NCBI GenBank assembly: GCA_029861865.1
Contig: JAOTYL010000005.1
Location: 62,001 to 126,000, forward strand
DNA length: 64,000 nucleotides
Origin: Myxococcales bacterium
GTDB taxonomy: Bacteria; Myxococcota_A; Polyangia; Polyangiales; Houyiibacteriaceae
Direction of reading: 5' to 3'
Part shown: positions 23,555 to 33,042 of the stretch, one piece after another
How positions within the stretch are numbered: position 1 is the stretch's first letter
Layout of the letters: each line of letters opens with the position of its first letter
Program-made: the position numbers and the translations under genes
The notes under the pieces: model-generated
Database searches by the model: none
What the model was told of the DNA's origin: nothing
Seen by the model: only the letters and a program-made list of their open reading frames with translations

Positions 23555-26500
23555 GTGCACCGCACCCATTCTCGACCTCTTATCTTCGGTGAGGTGCTTT
23601 TTGATCACTTCCCCGACGGAACCCGTGTCCTCGGAGGAGCGCCCTTCAATGTGGCCTGGCACTTGAGGGGCTTTGGAGCGAATCCGCTCGTAGTCAGCGC
23701 GGTGGGCAATGACGCCGAGGGGCGGGAAGTGCTCGGCCGGATGACCAGCTGGGACCTGATGACCGACGGTATCCAGGTCGACGAGGCGCATCCGACGGGT
23801 CGGGTGACTGCGCGCGTGATCGATGGCCAGAACCATTTCGAGATTGTGCAGGGCCAAGCCTGGGACTTTGTGCGTACCGATCCCGCTCTGCAGATTGCCA
23901 TGGAGGAGCCGACGGGGTTGCTGTACCACGGTACGCTTGCCCTCCGAAACGAGGAAAGCTGGGCCACTCTTCGAAAGCTCACCGATGCTATCGATGCACC
24001 GAGCTTCGTCGACATCAATCTCCGCGAACCTTGGTGGACCAAACAAACAGTCGACTGGTGCCTCTCGACAGCGGCTTGGATCAAACTGAACGATGCGGAG
24101 CTCGCCAACTTCACAGCAAAATCGACCGACACGTTCGAAGGCTGTCGTGACGCTGCTTTTCGCCTGGCGCGACAGCACGCGATCGAGGGTGTGATCGTCA
24201 CTCGAGGCGCCGAGGGTGCGCTGCTAGTCATCCATGCGGACAACGTGTTTAGCACTGAGACACCGCGCGTCACCGACTTGGTCGACACCGTCGGCGCGGG
24301 TGACGCGTTTAGCGCCGTGGTTTGCCTCGGGGTTTTGCAAGGCTGGGACCATCAAATCATGATGGATCGCGCCGCGGCGTTTGCCGCCGATCTGTGCCGA
24401 ATCCGGGGGGCGACAACCACCGACTTCGGCCTTTACGAGAGGCACGCGAAAGAATGGGCAACACAAGCGACGGATCGCGCGGATACACCGGCCCCGACCG
24501 ATCTCTTCGTCCTTTCGTTGAGCGTTCACGGTTTGTTGCGAGCCAAAGAGATCGAGCTTGGCCGCGACCCCGACACCGGAGGCCAGGTCTCTTATGTGGT
24601 GGATCAAGCCCGCGCCCTCGCGAAACACCCGGATGTGAAGCGCGTCGACGTCATCACGCGAATGATTCAGGATCGCCGAGTCGATGAGGCGTATGCTCAG
24701 CCAATCGAGCCTGTCTGTGAGGGTGCGCGCATCGTGAGAATGGCTTTCGGGCCGCGGCGATACTTGCGAAAAGAAACACTCTGGCCGCACCTCGACAGCT
24801 TGCTCGACCAGCTCACCCGATACATCCGAAGCCTGGATCGGGTGCCCGATGTCATTCACGGCCACTATGCCGACGCAGGCTACGTGGGCGCGCAGTTGGC
24901 CAAGCTCTTAGGCGTGCCGTTCGTCTTTACCGGCCACTCCCTCGGCCGGGTGAAAAGAGCGCGGCTCGCCTTAGAGGGGGCGGCCGACGAACAGGAATAC
25001 CGATTCGCGCAGCGCATCGAGGCCGAGGAGCGTGCACTGGAGATGGCTGCGCTCGTCATTGCCAGCACCCGCCAAGAAGTCCGCGAACAATACGAGAGCT
25101 ATGACCACTACCAGCCCGACCGCATGGAAGTCATTCCTCCGGGGGTAGACCTCGCCCGTTTCTCACCGGCTCCAGCTTCCTGGGAGTCGCCGCCAATCGC
25201 AAAGGAGCTCGCCCGGTTTCTGACCGATCCAACGAAGCCGATGGTTTTGGCGCTGGCGCGGCCGGACGAGCGGAAGAACTTCGACCGACTCATCATTGCT
25301 TATGCAGAAACGCCCCAGCTCCGGGAGACTGCAAACTTGGTTATCATTGCTGGGAACCGCGACGACATCGCTGAGATGGCTTCCGGTTCGCGCAAAGTCC
25401 TGACGGGTATCCTCCGGCTGGTCGACCGCTACGATCTGTACGGCTCTGTCGCCTATCCGAAACATCACGATTCGAGCGATGTCCCAGACCTCTACCGACT
25501 CGCTGCTCGTTCGCAGGGGGTTTTCGTCAACCCTGCCCTGACCGAGCCATTTGGCCTCACCTTGTTGGAAGCGACCGCAACCGGACTTCCGATCGTCGCG
25601 ACCAACGATGGCGGCCCACAAGACATACTATCGGTCTGCGAAAACGGTCTGCTCATCGATCCGCTCGACGCGCCAGCGATGGGCCGGAGCATCCTCGACG
25701 CGATTACCGACGAAGCCCGATGGAAACGATGGTCCGAACGGGGGCTCTCTGCCGTTCATGAAAACTATACTTGGGAGAGTCATGCGCGGCGGTACGTTCG
25801 AGGGGTGGCGCGGATCATCGAGGGGACTCGACCCGTGCCAGTCCACCGACAGCAAAGCAAGCTGGCAGGAATCGACCGCCTTCTGGTCACGGACGTCGAC
25901 GACACCCTCACCGGAGACGATGCGGCGCTCCAGACGTTGATCCGGCGCCTGGACGAGACTGACGCTGCGGTGGGCTTCGGAATCGCGACGGGTCGAACAC
26001 TCGAAAAAGCGCTCGAGTTATTGGAGACGCTCGAGGTCCCCGTGCCCGACGTACTGATCACCGCCTCGGGCACAGAGCTCCACTACGGTGCACGTTTGTC
26101 TCAGGACCGGTCCTGGGAACGACAGATACGCTATCGGTGGAACCGCGACGAGGTCCGCCGCGCCGTCGAAGAGCTCCCGGGACTGACGCGACTCGTCGAC
26201 GCCGAAACGAAGTACCGATTGCGCTATCGGCTCGATCCGAATCAAGCGCCAACGCTTCGAGCGATCCAGCGCCATGTGCGACAAAAAGGGCTGCGGGTCA
26301 CGACCGTTCTCGACCATGAAATCTACCTCGACATCGTCCCGATCCGGGCTTCGCTTGGGCTTGCGATCCGATTCTTTTGTTTCAAGTGGAACCTGGACCC
26401 GCGCCGGTTGCTCGTTGCGGGCGATTCGGGCAACGATGAAGACATGCTCTCAGGCGACACACTGGGCGTGGTCGTGGGCAACCACACCCCCGAGCTTGAA

Positions 26501-26623
26501 CGTCTGCGTGGGAGGGAGCGTGTGTACTTCGCCGAAGGCAGCCATGCTTGGGGTGTCTGCGAAGGAATCGACTGGTATGATTTCTTGGGTGATATCAGCG
26601 TGCCAACCGAGGGCCTAGAATGA
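23555..26623 (+). CDS. Tripartite fructokinase-sucrose-phosphate synthase-sucrose-phosphatase fusion
   Basis: A single 1,022-residue frame with three enzyme domains. Residues 1-300: PfkB/ribokinase fructokinase ('PLIFGEVLFDHFPDG', 'LGGAPFNVAWHL', catalytic 'DTVGAGDAFSA'). Residues about 316-760: GT4 sucrose-phosphate synthase ('LSVHGLLRAKEIELGRD', 'DTGGQVSYVVDQARAL', 'TGHSLGRVK', and the E-x7-E motif 'EPFGLTLLE'). Residues about 770-1020: HAD sucrose-phosphatase ('VTDVDDTLTGDD', 'VAGDSGNDEDML'). The start is GTG 23555; an in-frame stop lies 24 bases upstream, so no longer N-terminus is possible. Together the domains would turn fructose plus ATP and NDP-glucose into sucrose. The stop overlaps the sucrose synthase start by 4 bases. 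Confidence 0.92.
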   Translation: MHRTHSRPLIFGEVLFDHFPDGTRVLGGAPFNVAWHLRGFGANPLVVSAVGNDAEGREVLGRMTSWDLMTDGIQVDEAHPTGRVTARVIDGQNHFEIVQGQAWDFVRTDPALQIAMEEPTGLLYHGTLALRNEESWATLRKLTDAIDAPSFVDINLREPWWTKQTVDWCLSTAAWIKLNDAELANFTAKSTDTFEGCRDAAFRLARQHAIEGVIVTRGAEGALLVIHADNVFSTETPRVTDLVDTVGAGDAFSAVVCLGVLQGWDHQIMMDRAAAFAADLCRIRGATTTDFGLYERHAKEWATQATDRADTPAPTDLFVLSLSVHGLLRAKEIELGRDPDTGGQVSYVVDQARALAKHPDVKRVDVITRMIQDRRVDEAYAQPIEPVCEGARIVRMAFGPRRYLRKETLWPHLDSLLDQLTRYIRSLDRVPDVIHGHYADAGYVGAQLAKLLGVPFVFTGHSLGRVKRARLALEGAADEQEYRFAQRIEAEERALEMAALVIASTRQEVREQYESYDHYQPDRMEVIPPGVDLARFSPAPASWESPPIAKELARFLTDPTKPMVLALARPDERKNFDRLIIAYAETPQLRETANLVIIAGNRDDIAEMASGSRKVLTGILRLVDRYDLYGSVAYPKHHDSSDVPDLYRLAARSQGVFVNPALTEPFGLTLLEATATGLPIVATNDGGPQDILSVCENGLLIDPLDAPAMGRSILDAITDEARWKRWSERGLSAVHENYTWESHARRYVRGVARIIEGTRPVPVHRQQSKLAGIDRLLVTDVDDTLTGDDAALQTLIRRLDETDAAVGFGIATGRTLEKALELLETLEVPVPDVLITASGTELHYGARLSQDRSWERQIRYRWNRDEVRRAVEELPGLTRLVDAETKYRLRYRLDPNQAPTLRAIQRHVRQKGLRVTTVLDHEIYLDIVPIRASLGLAIRFFCFKWNLDPRRLLVAGDSGNDEDMLSGDTLGVVVGNHTPELERLRGRERVYFAEGSHAWGVCEGIDWYDFLGDISVPTEGLE

Positions 26624-29022
26624 TTGTCAATACCGTCGAGGAGCTCCTGGGCAGTCACAGGGAGTCGTTGTACGTCTTATTCCGACGACTGACCGGGCTC
26701 GAACGCCACTTCCTCCTGTGGTCGGACCTGGTTCACGAATACGAGCGGTTTTGCGAAACCGAGGTCGGCGCATCCTTACGGGAAACCAAGATGACCCGCA
26801 TCATGCGACAGACACAGGAGGCTGTCATAGAGGAACCTTTTCTCAACTTGGCAATCCGGCTGCGCGTTGGACGTTGGTACTACATTCAAATTCACACAGA
26901 GGAAATGCACTGTCGCGAGCTGAGCATCTCCGACTTCCTGGACATCAAGGAGCGCGTCTCTAGCGGAATCCCGCAAGGGGTGCGCTATGTGCTCGAGGTC
27001 GACCTGAGCCCATTCGAACGTGGTTTTCCGAAGCTGCAAGAAGCAAAGTCGATCGGTCGCGGCGTCGAGTTTCTCAACCGCCATCTTTCTGGACGCCTCT
27101 TCACCGATGGCGGCCAAGGTCAAAAAAAGCTTTTCGATTTCCTTCAGGTCCATCAGTACCGCGGGCAGCAACTCATGCTGAATGGGACCTTGGAGAGCGT
27201 CGACGAGCTGAGAGAGGGACTGGGGGAAGCGATCGAGCTTTTGCCGACCCTGGAGAGAGGCCAAAACGACTTCCCGCGCGAGCTTCGACGACTTGGTTTT
27301 GAGCCGGGTTGGGGACGCACGAGCGAGCGCATCGCCGAGTCGATGGAGCTTCTTCTCGACATACTCGAAGCCCCGGCGCCCGCAAACCTCGAGCGTTTTC
27401 TCGCGCGCATGCCCATGATTTTCTCGATCGTGGTCATCTCGCCGCACGGGTATTTCGGCCAGTCGAACGTATTGGGGAAGCCCGATACCGGCGGGCAGAT
27501 CGTCTACATTCTCGACCAGGTACGAGCGCTGGAGCGCGCCATGCGTGAGTCGATCCACAAACAAGGCCTCGACATCGAGCCGCAGATCATCGTGCTTACG
27601 AGACTCATCCCCGAGGCCGACGACACGACTTGCGATCAGCGCATCGAGCCAATCGTCGGAACTGAGAACGCGCGAATCCTGCGGATACCGTTCCGCGAGT
27701 ATAAAACCGGTGAAGTCGTCCCACAGTGGATTTCGAGATTTGACGTATGGCCTTATCTCGAGCGGTATGCCGTCGATGCTGAACGCGAGCTACTTGCCGA
27801 GCTGGGAGGCAGGCCAGATTTCATCATTGGCAACTATTCGGATGGAAATCTGGTTGCGACGCTCATGGCGCACCGTCTTGGCGTGACGCAGTGCAACATC
27901 GCTCATGCTCTCGAAAAGACGAAGTACTTGCTGTCGGACCTGCACTGGCAAAACCATGAGGAGGACCATCACTTCGCGTGTCAGTACACAGCAGATCTCA
28001 TCGCCATGAACACAGCAGATTTCATTATCTCCAGCACCTATCAAGAGATTGCAGGCACTTCCGACAGCATTGGCCAATATGAAAGCTACAGCGCTTTCTC
28101 GCTGCCTCACCTCTACCGCGTTGTTTCGGGCATCGATTGCTTTGATCCGAAGTTCAACGTCGTGTCGCCCGGTGCCGACCCGCGGGTCTTCTTCCCTTAC
28201 TTCGAGGATGATCGTCGCACCAAGGAGTTGCGTAGCGAAATTGTTGAACTGGTGCTTGGCACGCCGGAATCGGCCTTCCGCGGCCGGCTAGCCGATGAAA
28301 GCAAACCACTGCTTTTTTCGATGTCGCGCCTGGACCGAATCAAGAACATGGCCGGGTTGCTCGACTGGTATGCAAAGGATGACGAGCTTCGTGACCTGGC
28401 CAACCTCCTCATCGTAGGCGGACGGCTCGACCCCGACCAATCCAACGATCGCGACGAGCGAGAGCAAATCGAGCGGACGCATTGGTTGTTCGACGAGTAC
28501 AAGCTCGAGGGTGAGGTGCGCTGGTTGGAAATGCAGACCGACAAGAATCGGGTCGGCGAGCTGTACCGGTTCGTCGCGGATCACAAAGGAGCTTTTGTGC
28601 AGCCAGCTTTGTTCGAGGCGTTCGGCTTGACGGTGATCGAGGCGATGAGCTCGGGATTGCCCACCTTTGCGACGCGTTTCGGCGGACCCCTGGAGATCAT
28701 TCAAGACGGAGTCTCGGGTTTTCATATCGACCCCACACAGGGGAACGAAGCCACAGCTAGGATGCTCGACTTTTTTCGGCGGACGGAGAATTACCCGGAT
28801 GCGTGGGAGGATATTTCCAAAGCAGGGATTCAAAGGGTCGAAGAGCGTTACAACTGGCCGCTCTACGCAAACACTCTGCTCAAACTGTCCCGCATCTACG
28901 GCTTCTGGAAGTACATCACCTCGCTTGAACGCGAAGAGACGCGCCGATACTTGGAGATGTTTTACGGCTTGATGTTCAGGCCACGAGCTCGGCTTGTCCT
29001 GCAACAGCTGCAATCCCGGTAA
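26620..29022 (+). CDS. susA: Sucrose synthase
   Basis: 800-residue GT4 enzyme interconverting sucrose + NDP with NDP-glucose + fructose. The N-terminal regulatory region (about 1-270, including 'MTRIMRQTQEAV' and 'EEPFLNLAIRLRVG') precedes the GT-B domains: 'SPHGYFGQSNVLGKPDTGGQ', 'IAHALEKTKYLLSD', 'SSTYQEIAGT', 'VVSPGADPRVFFPY', and the E-x7-E motif 'EAFGLTVIE'. Length and motif order match bacterial and plant SuSy. ATGA overlap with the fusion gene indicates coupled translation; fructose released by SuSy could be rephosphorylated by the fused kinase. Confidence 0.95.
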   Translation: MIVNTVEELLGSHRESLYVLFRRLTGLERHFLLWSDLVHEYERFCETEVGASLRETKMTRIMRQTQEAVIEEPFLNLAIRLRVGRWYYIQIHTEEMHCRELSISDFLDIKERVSSGIPQGVRYVLEVDLSPFERGFPKLQEAKSIGRGVEFLNRHLSGRLFTDGGQGQKKLFDFLQVHQYRGQQLMLNGTLESVDELREGLGEAIELLPTLERGQNDFPRELRRLGFEPGWGRTSERIAESMELLLDILEAPAPANLERFLARMPMIFSIVVISPHGYFGQSNVLGKPDTGGQIVYILDQVRALERAMRESIHKQGLDIEPQIIVLTRLIPEADDTTCDQRIEPIVGTENARILRIPFREYKTGEVVPQWISRFDVWPYLERYAVDAERELLAELGGRPDFIIGNYSDGNLVATLMAHRLGVTQCNIAHALEKTKYLLSDLHWQNHEEDHHFACQYTADLIAMNTADFIISSTYQEIAGTSDSIGQYESYSAFSLPHLYRVVSGIDCFDPKFNVVSPGADPRVFFPYFEDDRRTKELRSEIVELVLGTPESAFRGRLADESKPLLFSMSRLDRIKNMAGLLDWYAKDDELRDLANLLIVGGRLDPDQSNDRDEREQIERTHWLFDEYKLEGEVRWLEMQTDKNRVGELYRFVADHKGAFVQPALFEAFGLTVIEAMSSGLPTFATRFGGPLEIIQDGVSGFHIDPTQGNEATARMLDFFRRTENYPDAWEDISKAGIQRVEERYNWPLYANTLLKLSRIYGFWKYITSLEREETRRYLEMFYGLMFRPRARLVLQQLQSR

Positions 29023-29045
29023 TCAGGGTGCCGCTAAGCTAGCTC

Positions 29046-30017
29046 CTAGACTCGGGTGTCCAGGCGTGACAGGCCGGCGCGCTGGGCAGCTCGATATGCC
29101 GCTGTCATCTCAGGGTCTGTTGGCCTTCGATCGATCGCTTGATAACGAGGCTTTCCATCCCGTGCGATCTCACCGACCTGATATTGCGGCTGGTATTGGC
29201 TCATGATGTTGACGTAGGTCTCGGGAGAGATTTCTTCCGCGAGCCAACGCATGATCGCTTCGGTTTCGTCGGCCTGGCCGGGCATGACGAGATGGCGCAC
29301 GAGCAACCCTCGGCGAGCAAGGCCGTCGGCGCCGAAGCGCAGGTCGCCCACTTGGCGATGCATCTCGCGAATCGCTGCTCGGGCGACTTCGGGATAGTCC
29401 TTCGCCTTGCATAAGACGCGCGCACTTTCTCGGTGCCAGAACTTGAAGTCAGGCATATAGATGTCGACCAGGCCTTCCATGAGCTTCAACGATGCCAGGC
29501 TGTCGTAGGCGCTGGTGTTGTAGACGATCGGCACCCGGAGCCCCCGCGGCACCGCGATGGCGATGGCTTCGGCAACCTGGGGGGCGACGTGCTCGGGCGT
29601 AACGAAGTTGATATTGTGGCAGCCGCACGCTTGAAGCTCGAGGGCGAGGTCCGCGATCTCTTCGGCCTTCATCTCGCGACCGGTCTGCCTTTGGCTGATG
29701 TCCCAGTTCTGGCAGAACACGCAGCGCAGATTGCAAAGGCCAAAGAAGATGGTCCCGCTGCCGTTATAGCCACGTAGGCAATCCTCTTCGCCGAAGTGTG
29801 GAAAGGCGGAACTCACCACGGCATGACGGCCGGTATGGCAAACACGCTGCTCATCCCGAAGACGGTTGATGCGACAGTTGCGGGGGCACACGCGGCACTC
29901 TTCGAGCTCTTCGAGCGCAACTTGGACCTTTTGTGAAAGCAGACCACGCCGCCAGGTTTCGAGGTACGCGGGTTCGTAGTCTTCGACGACGAAGTGGGGC
30001 GACAAAGCCTGTTCCAT
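29046..30017 (-). CDS. Radical SAM protein, PflA-like
   Basis: 323-residue radical SAM enzyme with the cluster motif in 'FGLCNLRCVFCQNWDISQ' (C-x3-C-x2-C) near residue 100. Before it lies a Cys-rich segment 'ECRVCPRNCRINRLRDEQ' with a further 'VCHTGR', typical of the PflA-like proteins sometimes called YhcC/AmrS-type. Other landmarks: 'INFVTPEHVAPQVAEAI', 'VYNTSAYDSLASL', 'LVRHLVMPGQ'. The physiological substrate of this subgroup is uncertain; no glycyl-radical enzyme or AmmeMemo partner adjoins. It stands alone, convergent with sucrose synthase. Confidence 0.8.
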   Translation of the reverse strand: MEQALSPHFVVEDYEPAYLETWRRGLLSQKVQVALEELEECRVCPRNCRINRLRDEQRVCHTGRHAVVSSAFPHFGEEDCLRGYNGSGTIFFGLCNLRCVFCQNWDISQRQTGREMKAEEIADLALELQACGCHNINFVTPEHVAPQVAEAIAIAVPRGLRVPIVYNTSAYDSLASLKLMEGLVDIYMPDFKFWHRESARVLCKAKDYPEVARAAIREMHRQVGDLRFGADGLARRGLLVRHLVMPGQADETEAIMRWLAEEISPETYVNIMSQYQPQYQVGEIARDGKPRYQAIDRRPTDPEMTAAYRAAQRAGLSRLDTRV

Positions 30018-30078
30018 GTTTGTCGCTCCTCATCCTGGCGGCGCCGGCCGACTGACGCAACCGCTCAGTGTTCCTAGT

Positions 30079-30756
30079 TCAATCGGCCGCGAAACAGTAG
30101 AACCGGCCGGAGCCGAACCGCTCCGCCAGCCCCTGCTCGGTACAGCTGACGGTTTCATGGGCGGAGTTCCACGACAGGCGGTCCGGCCCTCCGATGGTGA
30201 CGTCAGGTGGTGCGATATCGCTGTGTCCCACCTGCGCAACTTCATCTTCGCTGGCCGATGCCCAGTCGAGGCATGTCCTTCCTTCGAACACCGTCCCGTC
30301 TTTTTCGCTGCCCGTAATGATGTCGTGCTCGGGCAAGGGTACGAGGTCTCCGTTTTCGTCGATGACCAAACCCTCCTGATCGGGATCTTCAGCGTTCCAA
30401 AGCACTCGAGGGATCTCCTCTTCGTGCAGCGTCGCGACATCGGGTGCGACCTCTTGAAGTCGGACGTTGTACCAGGGGCCAGTGCCGATTCGGTCACGAG
30501 CATCTACGTTGGAAGTGCTCAAATATGCGCGCCAGGTGCGATCGCCGGCACCGACGGCGGCGGCCAAGTTTCGACAGATCTGATCCGCACCGGCGAGACC
30601 GCCGAGGTTTCCGCCGATCGCGCCACTCCCCACGCTGGTCACGAAGAAAGAGAAACTTGGCTCGGCCGGGGCGCCACCAGCTCCCGTAGCGTCGTCGCTG
30701 CAACCACCGAGGCCCAGGGTGAAGATCGAAACGATGAGCGGTGCGAAACGTGACAT
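30079..30756 (-). CDS. Lipoprotein with lectin/endostatin-like fold (tentative)
   Basis: 225 residues: signal 'LIVSIFTLGLGGC' with lipobox Cys near residue 19 and a short Gly/Ala spacer. The mature domain reads 'FFVTSVGSGAIGGNLGGLAGADQICRNLA', then 'WRAYLSTSNVDARDRIGTGPWYN', and ends 'GSGRFYCFAAD'. This layout (entry 'GGLAGAD..C', 'W.AYLS', terminal 'FYCF') is seen in secreted C-type-lectin/endostatin-like domains of myxobacterial lipoproteins. Four cysteines could form two disulfides. Strong 'aggag' precedes ATG 30756. Function unknown, cell-surface location likely. Confidence 0.6.
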   Translation of the reverse strand: MSRFAPLIVSIFTLGLGGCSDDATGAGGAPAEPSFSFFVTSVGSGAIGGNLGGLAGADQICRNLAAAVGAGDRTWRAYLSTSNVDARDRIGTGPWYNVRLQEVAPDVATLHEEEIPRVLWNAEDPDQEGLVIDENGDLVPLPEHDIITGSEKDGTVFEGRTCLDWASASEDEVAQVGHSDIAPPDVTIGGPDRLSWNSAHETVSCTEQGLAERFGSGRFYCFAAD

Positions 30757-30782
30757 GAGCGGCTCCTACGGGTTGGGTTTGA

Positions 30783-31412
30783 TCAGGTTCTGCCAGAGCG
30801 GGCTTGGCGCCATACCACGAACGGCGACTTCCGTTGACGCATCGCGGCGATCAGGGTGCCTAGCCAGGCGCCCGGTAGGAAAAGCAGATTGATGACGAGC
30901 TCATCTGCGAGCCTGCTGGCCGGAACGGGATCGCCCCGTCGACGATCGGTAAGGGCGTTGAGGGTATTTGCCACGCGATTGGCGACCGTCATCACCCGTG
31001 CGATATCCTCGACGTCGCGATAGGTTTGCGGCCCAAGTACTTTGACTACATCAACTTTCAGCGCGTCACCCTCATCGGGCGCGAAGTCGACCTTGGTGCG
31101 CGAACGCGCGTGCGCTACCGCTAACCAGGTCGATCGATCGAAGGCGTCCTCGTCCATGTTTTCGAGAGCGGCGAGCTCGGCGTCAGACACGCCCGCAGCA
31201 AGCGCATGACGTGCGTGGGCATGTTCGCACATGCGACACGCATTGGTTTGGGCCACCGCAACGATGATCTGCTCACGAAGCGCGGGGGAAACTCGACGCC
31301 TGATCCAAATCGACCACAGCTCGCGCAGCCGCGTGGCTACCCATTTCAAGTCTCGGACGAGCTCGGGAACGGTATAGACACGCGGGGAGGGATGGTTTTT
31401 GAAATGCGGCAT
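30783..31412 (-). CDS. AhpD-like/carboxymuconolactone decarboxylase-family protein
   Basis: 209 residues with the redox signature 'ACRMCEHAHARHALAAGVSD' (C-x2-C-x3-H) near residue 60, characteristic of AhpD-like alkylhydroperoxidase-fold proteins. The helical C-terminus 'LADELVINLLFLPGAWLGTL' contains a hydrophobic stretch that might contact the membrane. Possible peroxidase or thiol-reductase role; no AhpC partner nearby. It sits 26 bases upstream of the lectin-like lipoprotein gene and 18 bases downstream of the DUF6279-like gene, probably one transcript. Confidence 0.75.
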   Translation of the reverse strand: MPHFKNHPSPRVYTVPELVRDLKWVATRLRELWSIWIRRRVSPALREQIIVAVAQTNACRMCEHAHARHALAAGVSDAELAALENMDEDAFDRSTWLAVAHARSRTKVDFAPDEGDALKVDVVKVLGPQTYRDVEDIARVMTVANRVANTLNALTDRRRGDPVPASRLADELVINLLFLPGAWLGTLIAAMRQRKSPFVVWRQARSGRT

Positions 31413-31430
31413 CGTGCTCGATCTCGTTCG

Positions 31431-32300
31431 TTAGGAGCCGGCCGCCGCCCCGAGAAAACTCTTCACCTGTGTATAGATCTCGTGGAGGCGCTCGCTCATG
31501 TGATCCTTCTGTTTCGCAGTCAGTAAGCCGTACACGTAGAACAGCGTCTCACGACCAGCGGCCCGACGCTCCTCTGGGGACCGGGTGTTAGGGCCCCAAT
31601 CCTCGCGCTTCTTCCACGCGTCCCAAAGAACCTGACGGACGACCGAAGGTCCGGGATGCTGCCGAATCGTGTCGGCGATGTCTGCAAGGCGTTTCTCGTC
31701 GGCAGCGAGGCGTGCCGCTGCTTCATCGGGAAGGGCTGCAACGTACTCCCGAAGCGCTTGCTCTTGGGCATCGCTCAAGCTTCCGGCCCACTCCTCGATA
31801 GCCTCGACGAATTTCTCCTGTCGATCTGCGGAGCGCTCGTCGGGCGGTTTCGCAAGCTCTTCGCGCGTCTCTTTCAAGCGCTCGTCGAGGCTGCGTTCGG
31901 CATGATCGATTTGGTCATCCCGGAGTGTGGCGAGGATTGGCGCAGCCTCATCGAGGATCCAGCCAACCCCCTTGTCCAAGAGGCGATCGACCTGCTTTTC
32001 GATCGCGAGCGTGTTCACTTCATCGAAGCCCTTGGCGATCGCGCGGTCCACGGTCGCCACCAGAAGGTCGATCCCGGGGCCGAGGACGCGGGGCGCGGCC
32101 GTCATCACGCGGTGGACCGCCAACCGTGTCGCTTCACGTTGGTCTTGATCGAGATCGAGCTCTTCGCCGATCTGTCGAGTGACCCATCGTGCCCCGATGT
32201 TTTGGAAGAGGCCCGAGCAGCCCAACACTAGCGATGCCAAGAGAAGGGACACGAGGACCAGGCGGCGGCGTGAAGTCGTGGCTGGATCAGCGCGCCTCAT
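31431..32300 (-). CDS. DUF6279-like helical lipoprotein
   Basis: 289 residues: signal 'LVSLLLASLVLGC' with lipobox Cys near residue 28, then 'RWVTRQIGEELDLDQDQRE' and an almost wholly alpha-helical, charged mature part. The pattern (short 'W...I..YLDLD..Q' opening followed by long helices) matches the family I know as DUF6279 lipoproteins, whose function is not known. The last residues, 'LGAAAGS', end 18 bases before the AhpD-like gene; its start overlaps the TVP38 gene by 14 bases. Confidence 0.65.
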   Translation of the reverse strand: MRRADPATTSRRRLVLVSLLLASLVLGCSGLFQNIGARWVTRQIGEELDLDQDQREATRLAVHRVMTAAPRVLGPGIDLLVATVDRAIAKGFDEVNTLAIEKQVDRLLDKGVGWILDEAAPILATLRDDQIDHAERSLDERLKETREELAKPPDERSADRQEKFVEAIEEWAGSLSDAQEQALREYVAALPDEAAARLAADEKRLADIADTIRQHPGPSVVRQVLWDAWKKREDWGPNTRSPEERRAAGRETLFYVYGLLTAKQKDHMSERLHEIYTQVKSFLGAAAGS

Positions 32301-32994
32301 ACGCCCCCTCGCCCCACATCGCGCCGAACATCGGCCGCCACCTACGCGCGATCAGTGCGCCTCCTGCGACGAGCACGGCGGCCGATACGACGATCAACGG
32401 GCCGAGCTCCGCCCACGGCCAGGTGGCGATGGGGTGATGCTCCAGCCAGGTGCTCACTTCGAGACCTGCCAAAGTCATCGCCAGGGTGAAAGGGACCACG
32501 CCGAGCACCGTGCCGACGAAAAAAGGGCGAGCGGCGACCCGCGACACTCCTAGGGCGTACTGGAGCGCAGGCGTGGTGTGAAACATGAGTCGGAGGAGCA
32601 ACACCGTGCGAAACCCATCCGTGTAGAGTCGATCGTCGAACCGACGCAAGCCCCTTGGAATGCGCCTTTGGACCCAGTCTCGGGCCACGAAGCGCGCGAT
32701 CATGAACGACACCAACGCGGTACCGATTGCTCCCGCCCAGCTCAGGAAGAAGGCGTCGATGGGGCCCCAGATCAGCGGAGCGCTGAGTAAGAACAAGACC
32801 GCCCGCACCCCAAGTGGCTGTAGACAGGAATAGGCCAGGACAAAAATGAGCCCTCCCCATGCCCCCGTGCCTCGGAGCCATGCGCGTATCGTCGCCGGAT
32901 CGAAATTTCCGTATCCCCCAACGATGTAGAACAACGCAACGAGGCTCACCGCGATGGCTGCGAGGACGATCAGACGCAGGCGTCTGCTGCTCAT
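32287..32994 (-). CDS. TVP38/TMEM64 (VTT/DedA-like) membrane protein
   Basis: Start at ATG 32994 (MSSRRLRLIVLAAIA) gives 235 residues; the ORF track's earlier start is a TTG. About six hydrophobic segments with the VTT signature: 'AYSCLQPLGVRAVLFLLSA', 'WAGAIGTALVSFMIARFV', 'RLMFHTTPALQYALGVSR' and 'GTVLGVVPFTLAMTLAG'. This superfamily includes lipid scramblases and undecaprenyl-phosphate flippases; which activity applies here is unknown. Overlaps the downstream lipoprotein gene. Confidence 0.85.
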   Translation of the reverse strand: MSSRRLRLIVLAAIAVSLVALFYIVGGYGNFDPATIRAWLRGTGAWGGLIFVLAYSCLQPLGVRAVLFLLSAPLIWGPIDAFFLSWAGAIGTALVSFMIARFVARDWVQRRIPRGLRRFDDRLYTDGFRTVLLLRLMFHTTPALQYALGVSRVAARPFFVGTVLGVVPFTLAMTLAGLEVSTWLEHHPIATWPWAELGPLIVVSAAVLVAGGALIARRWRPMFGAMWGEGAYEAR

Positions 32995-33042
32995 CGATAG
33001 CCCATACCAAAGACAACGGCGCTCCGCCAACCAGCATGACGA

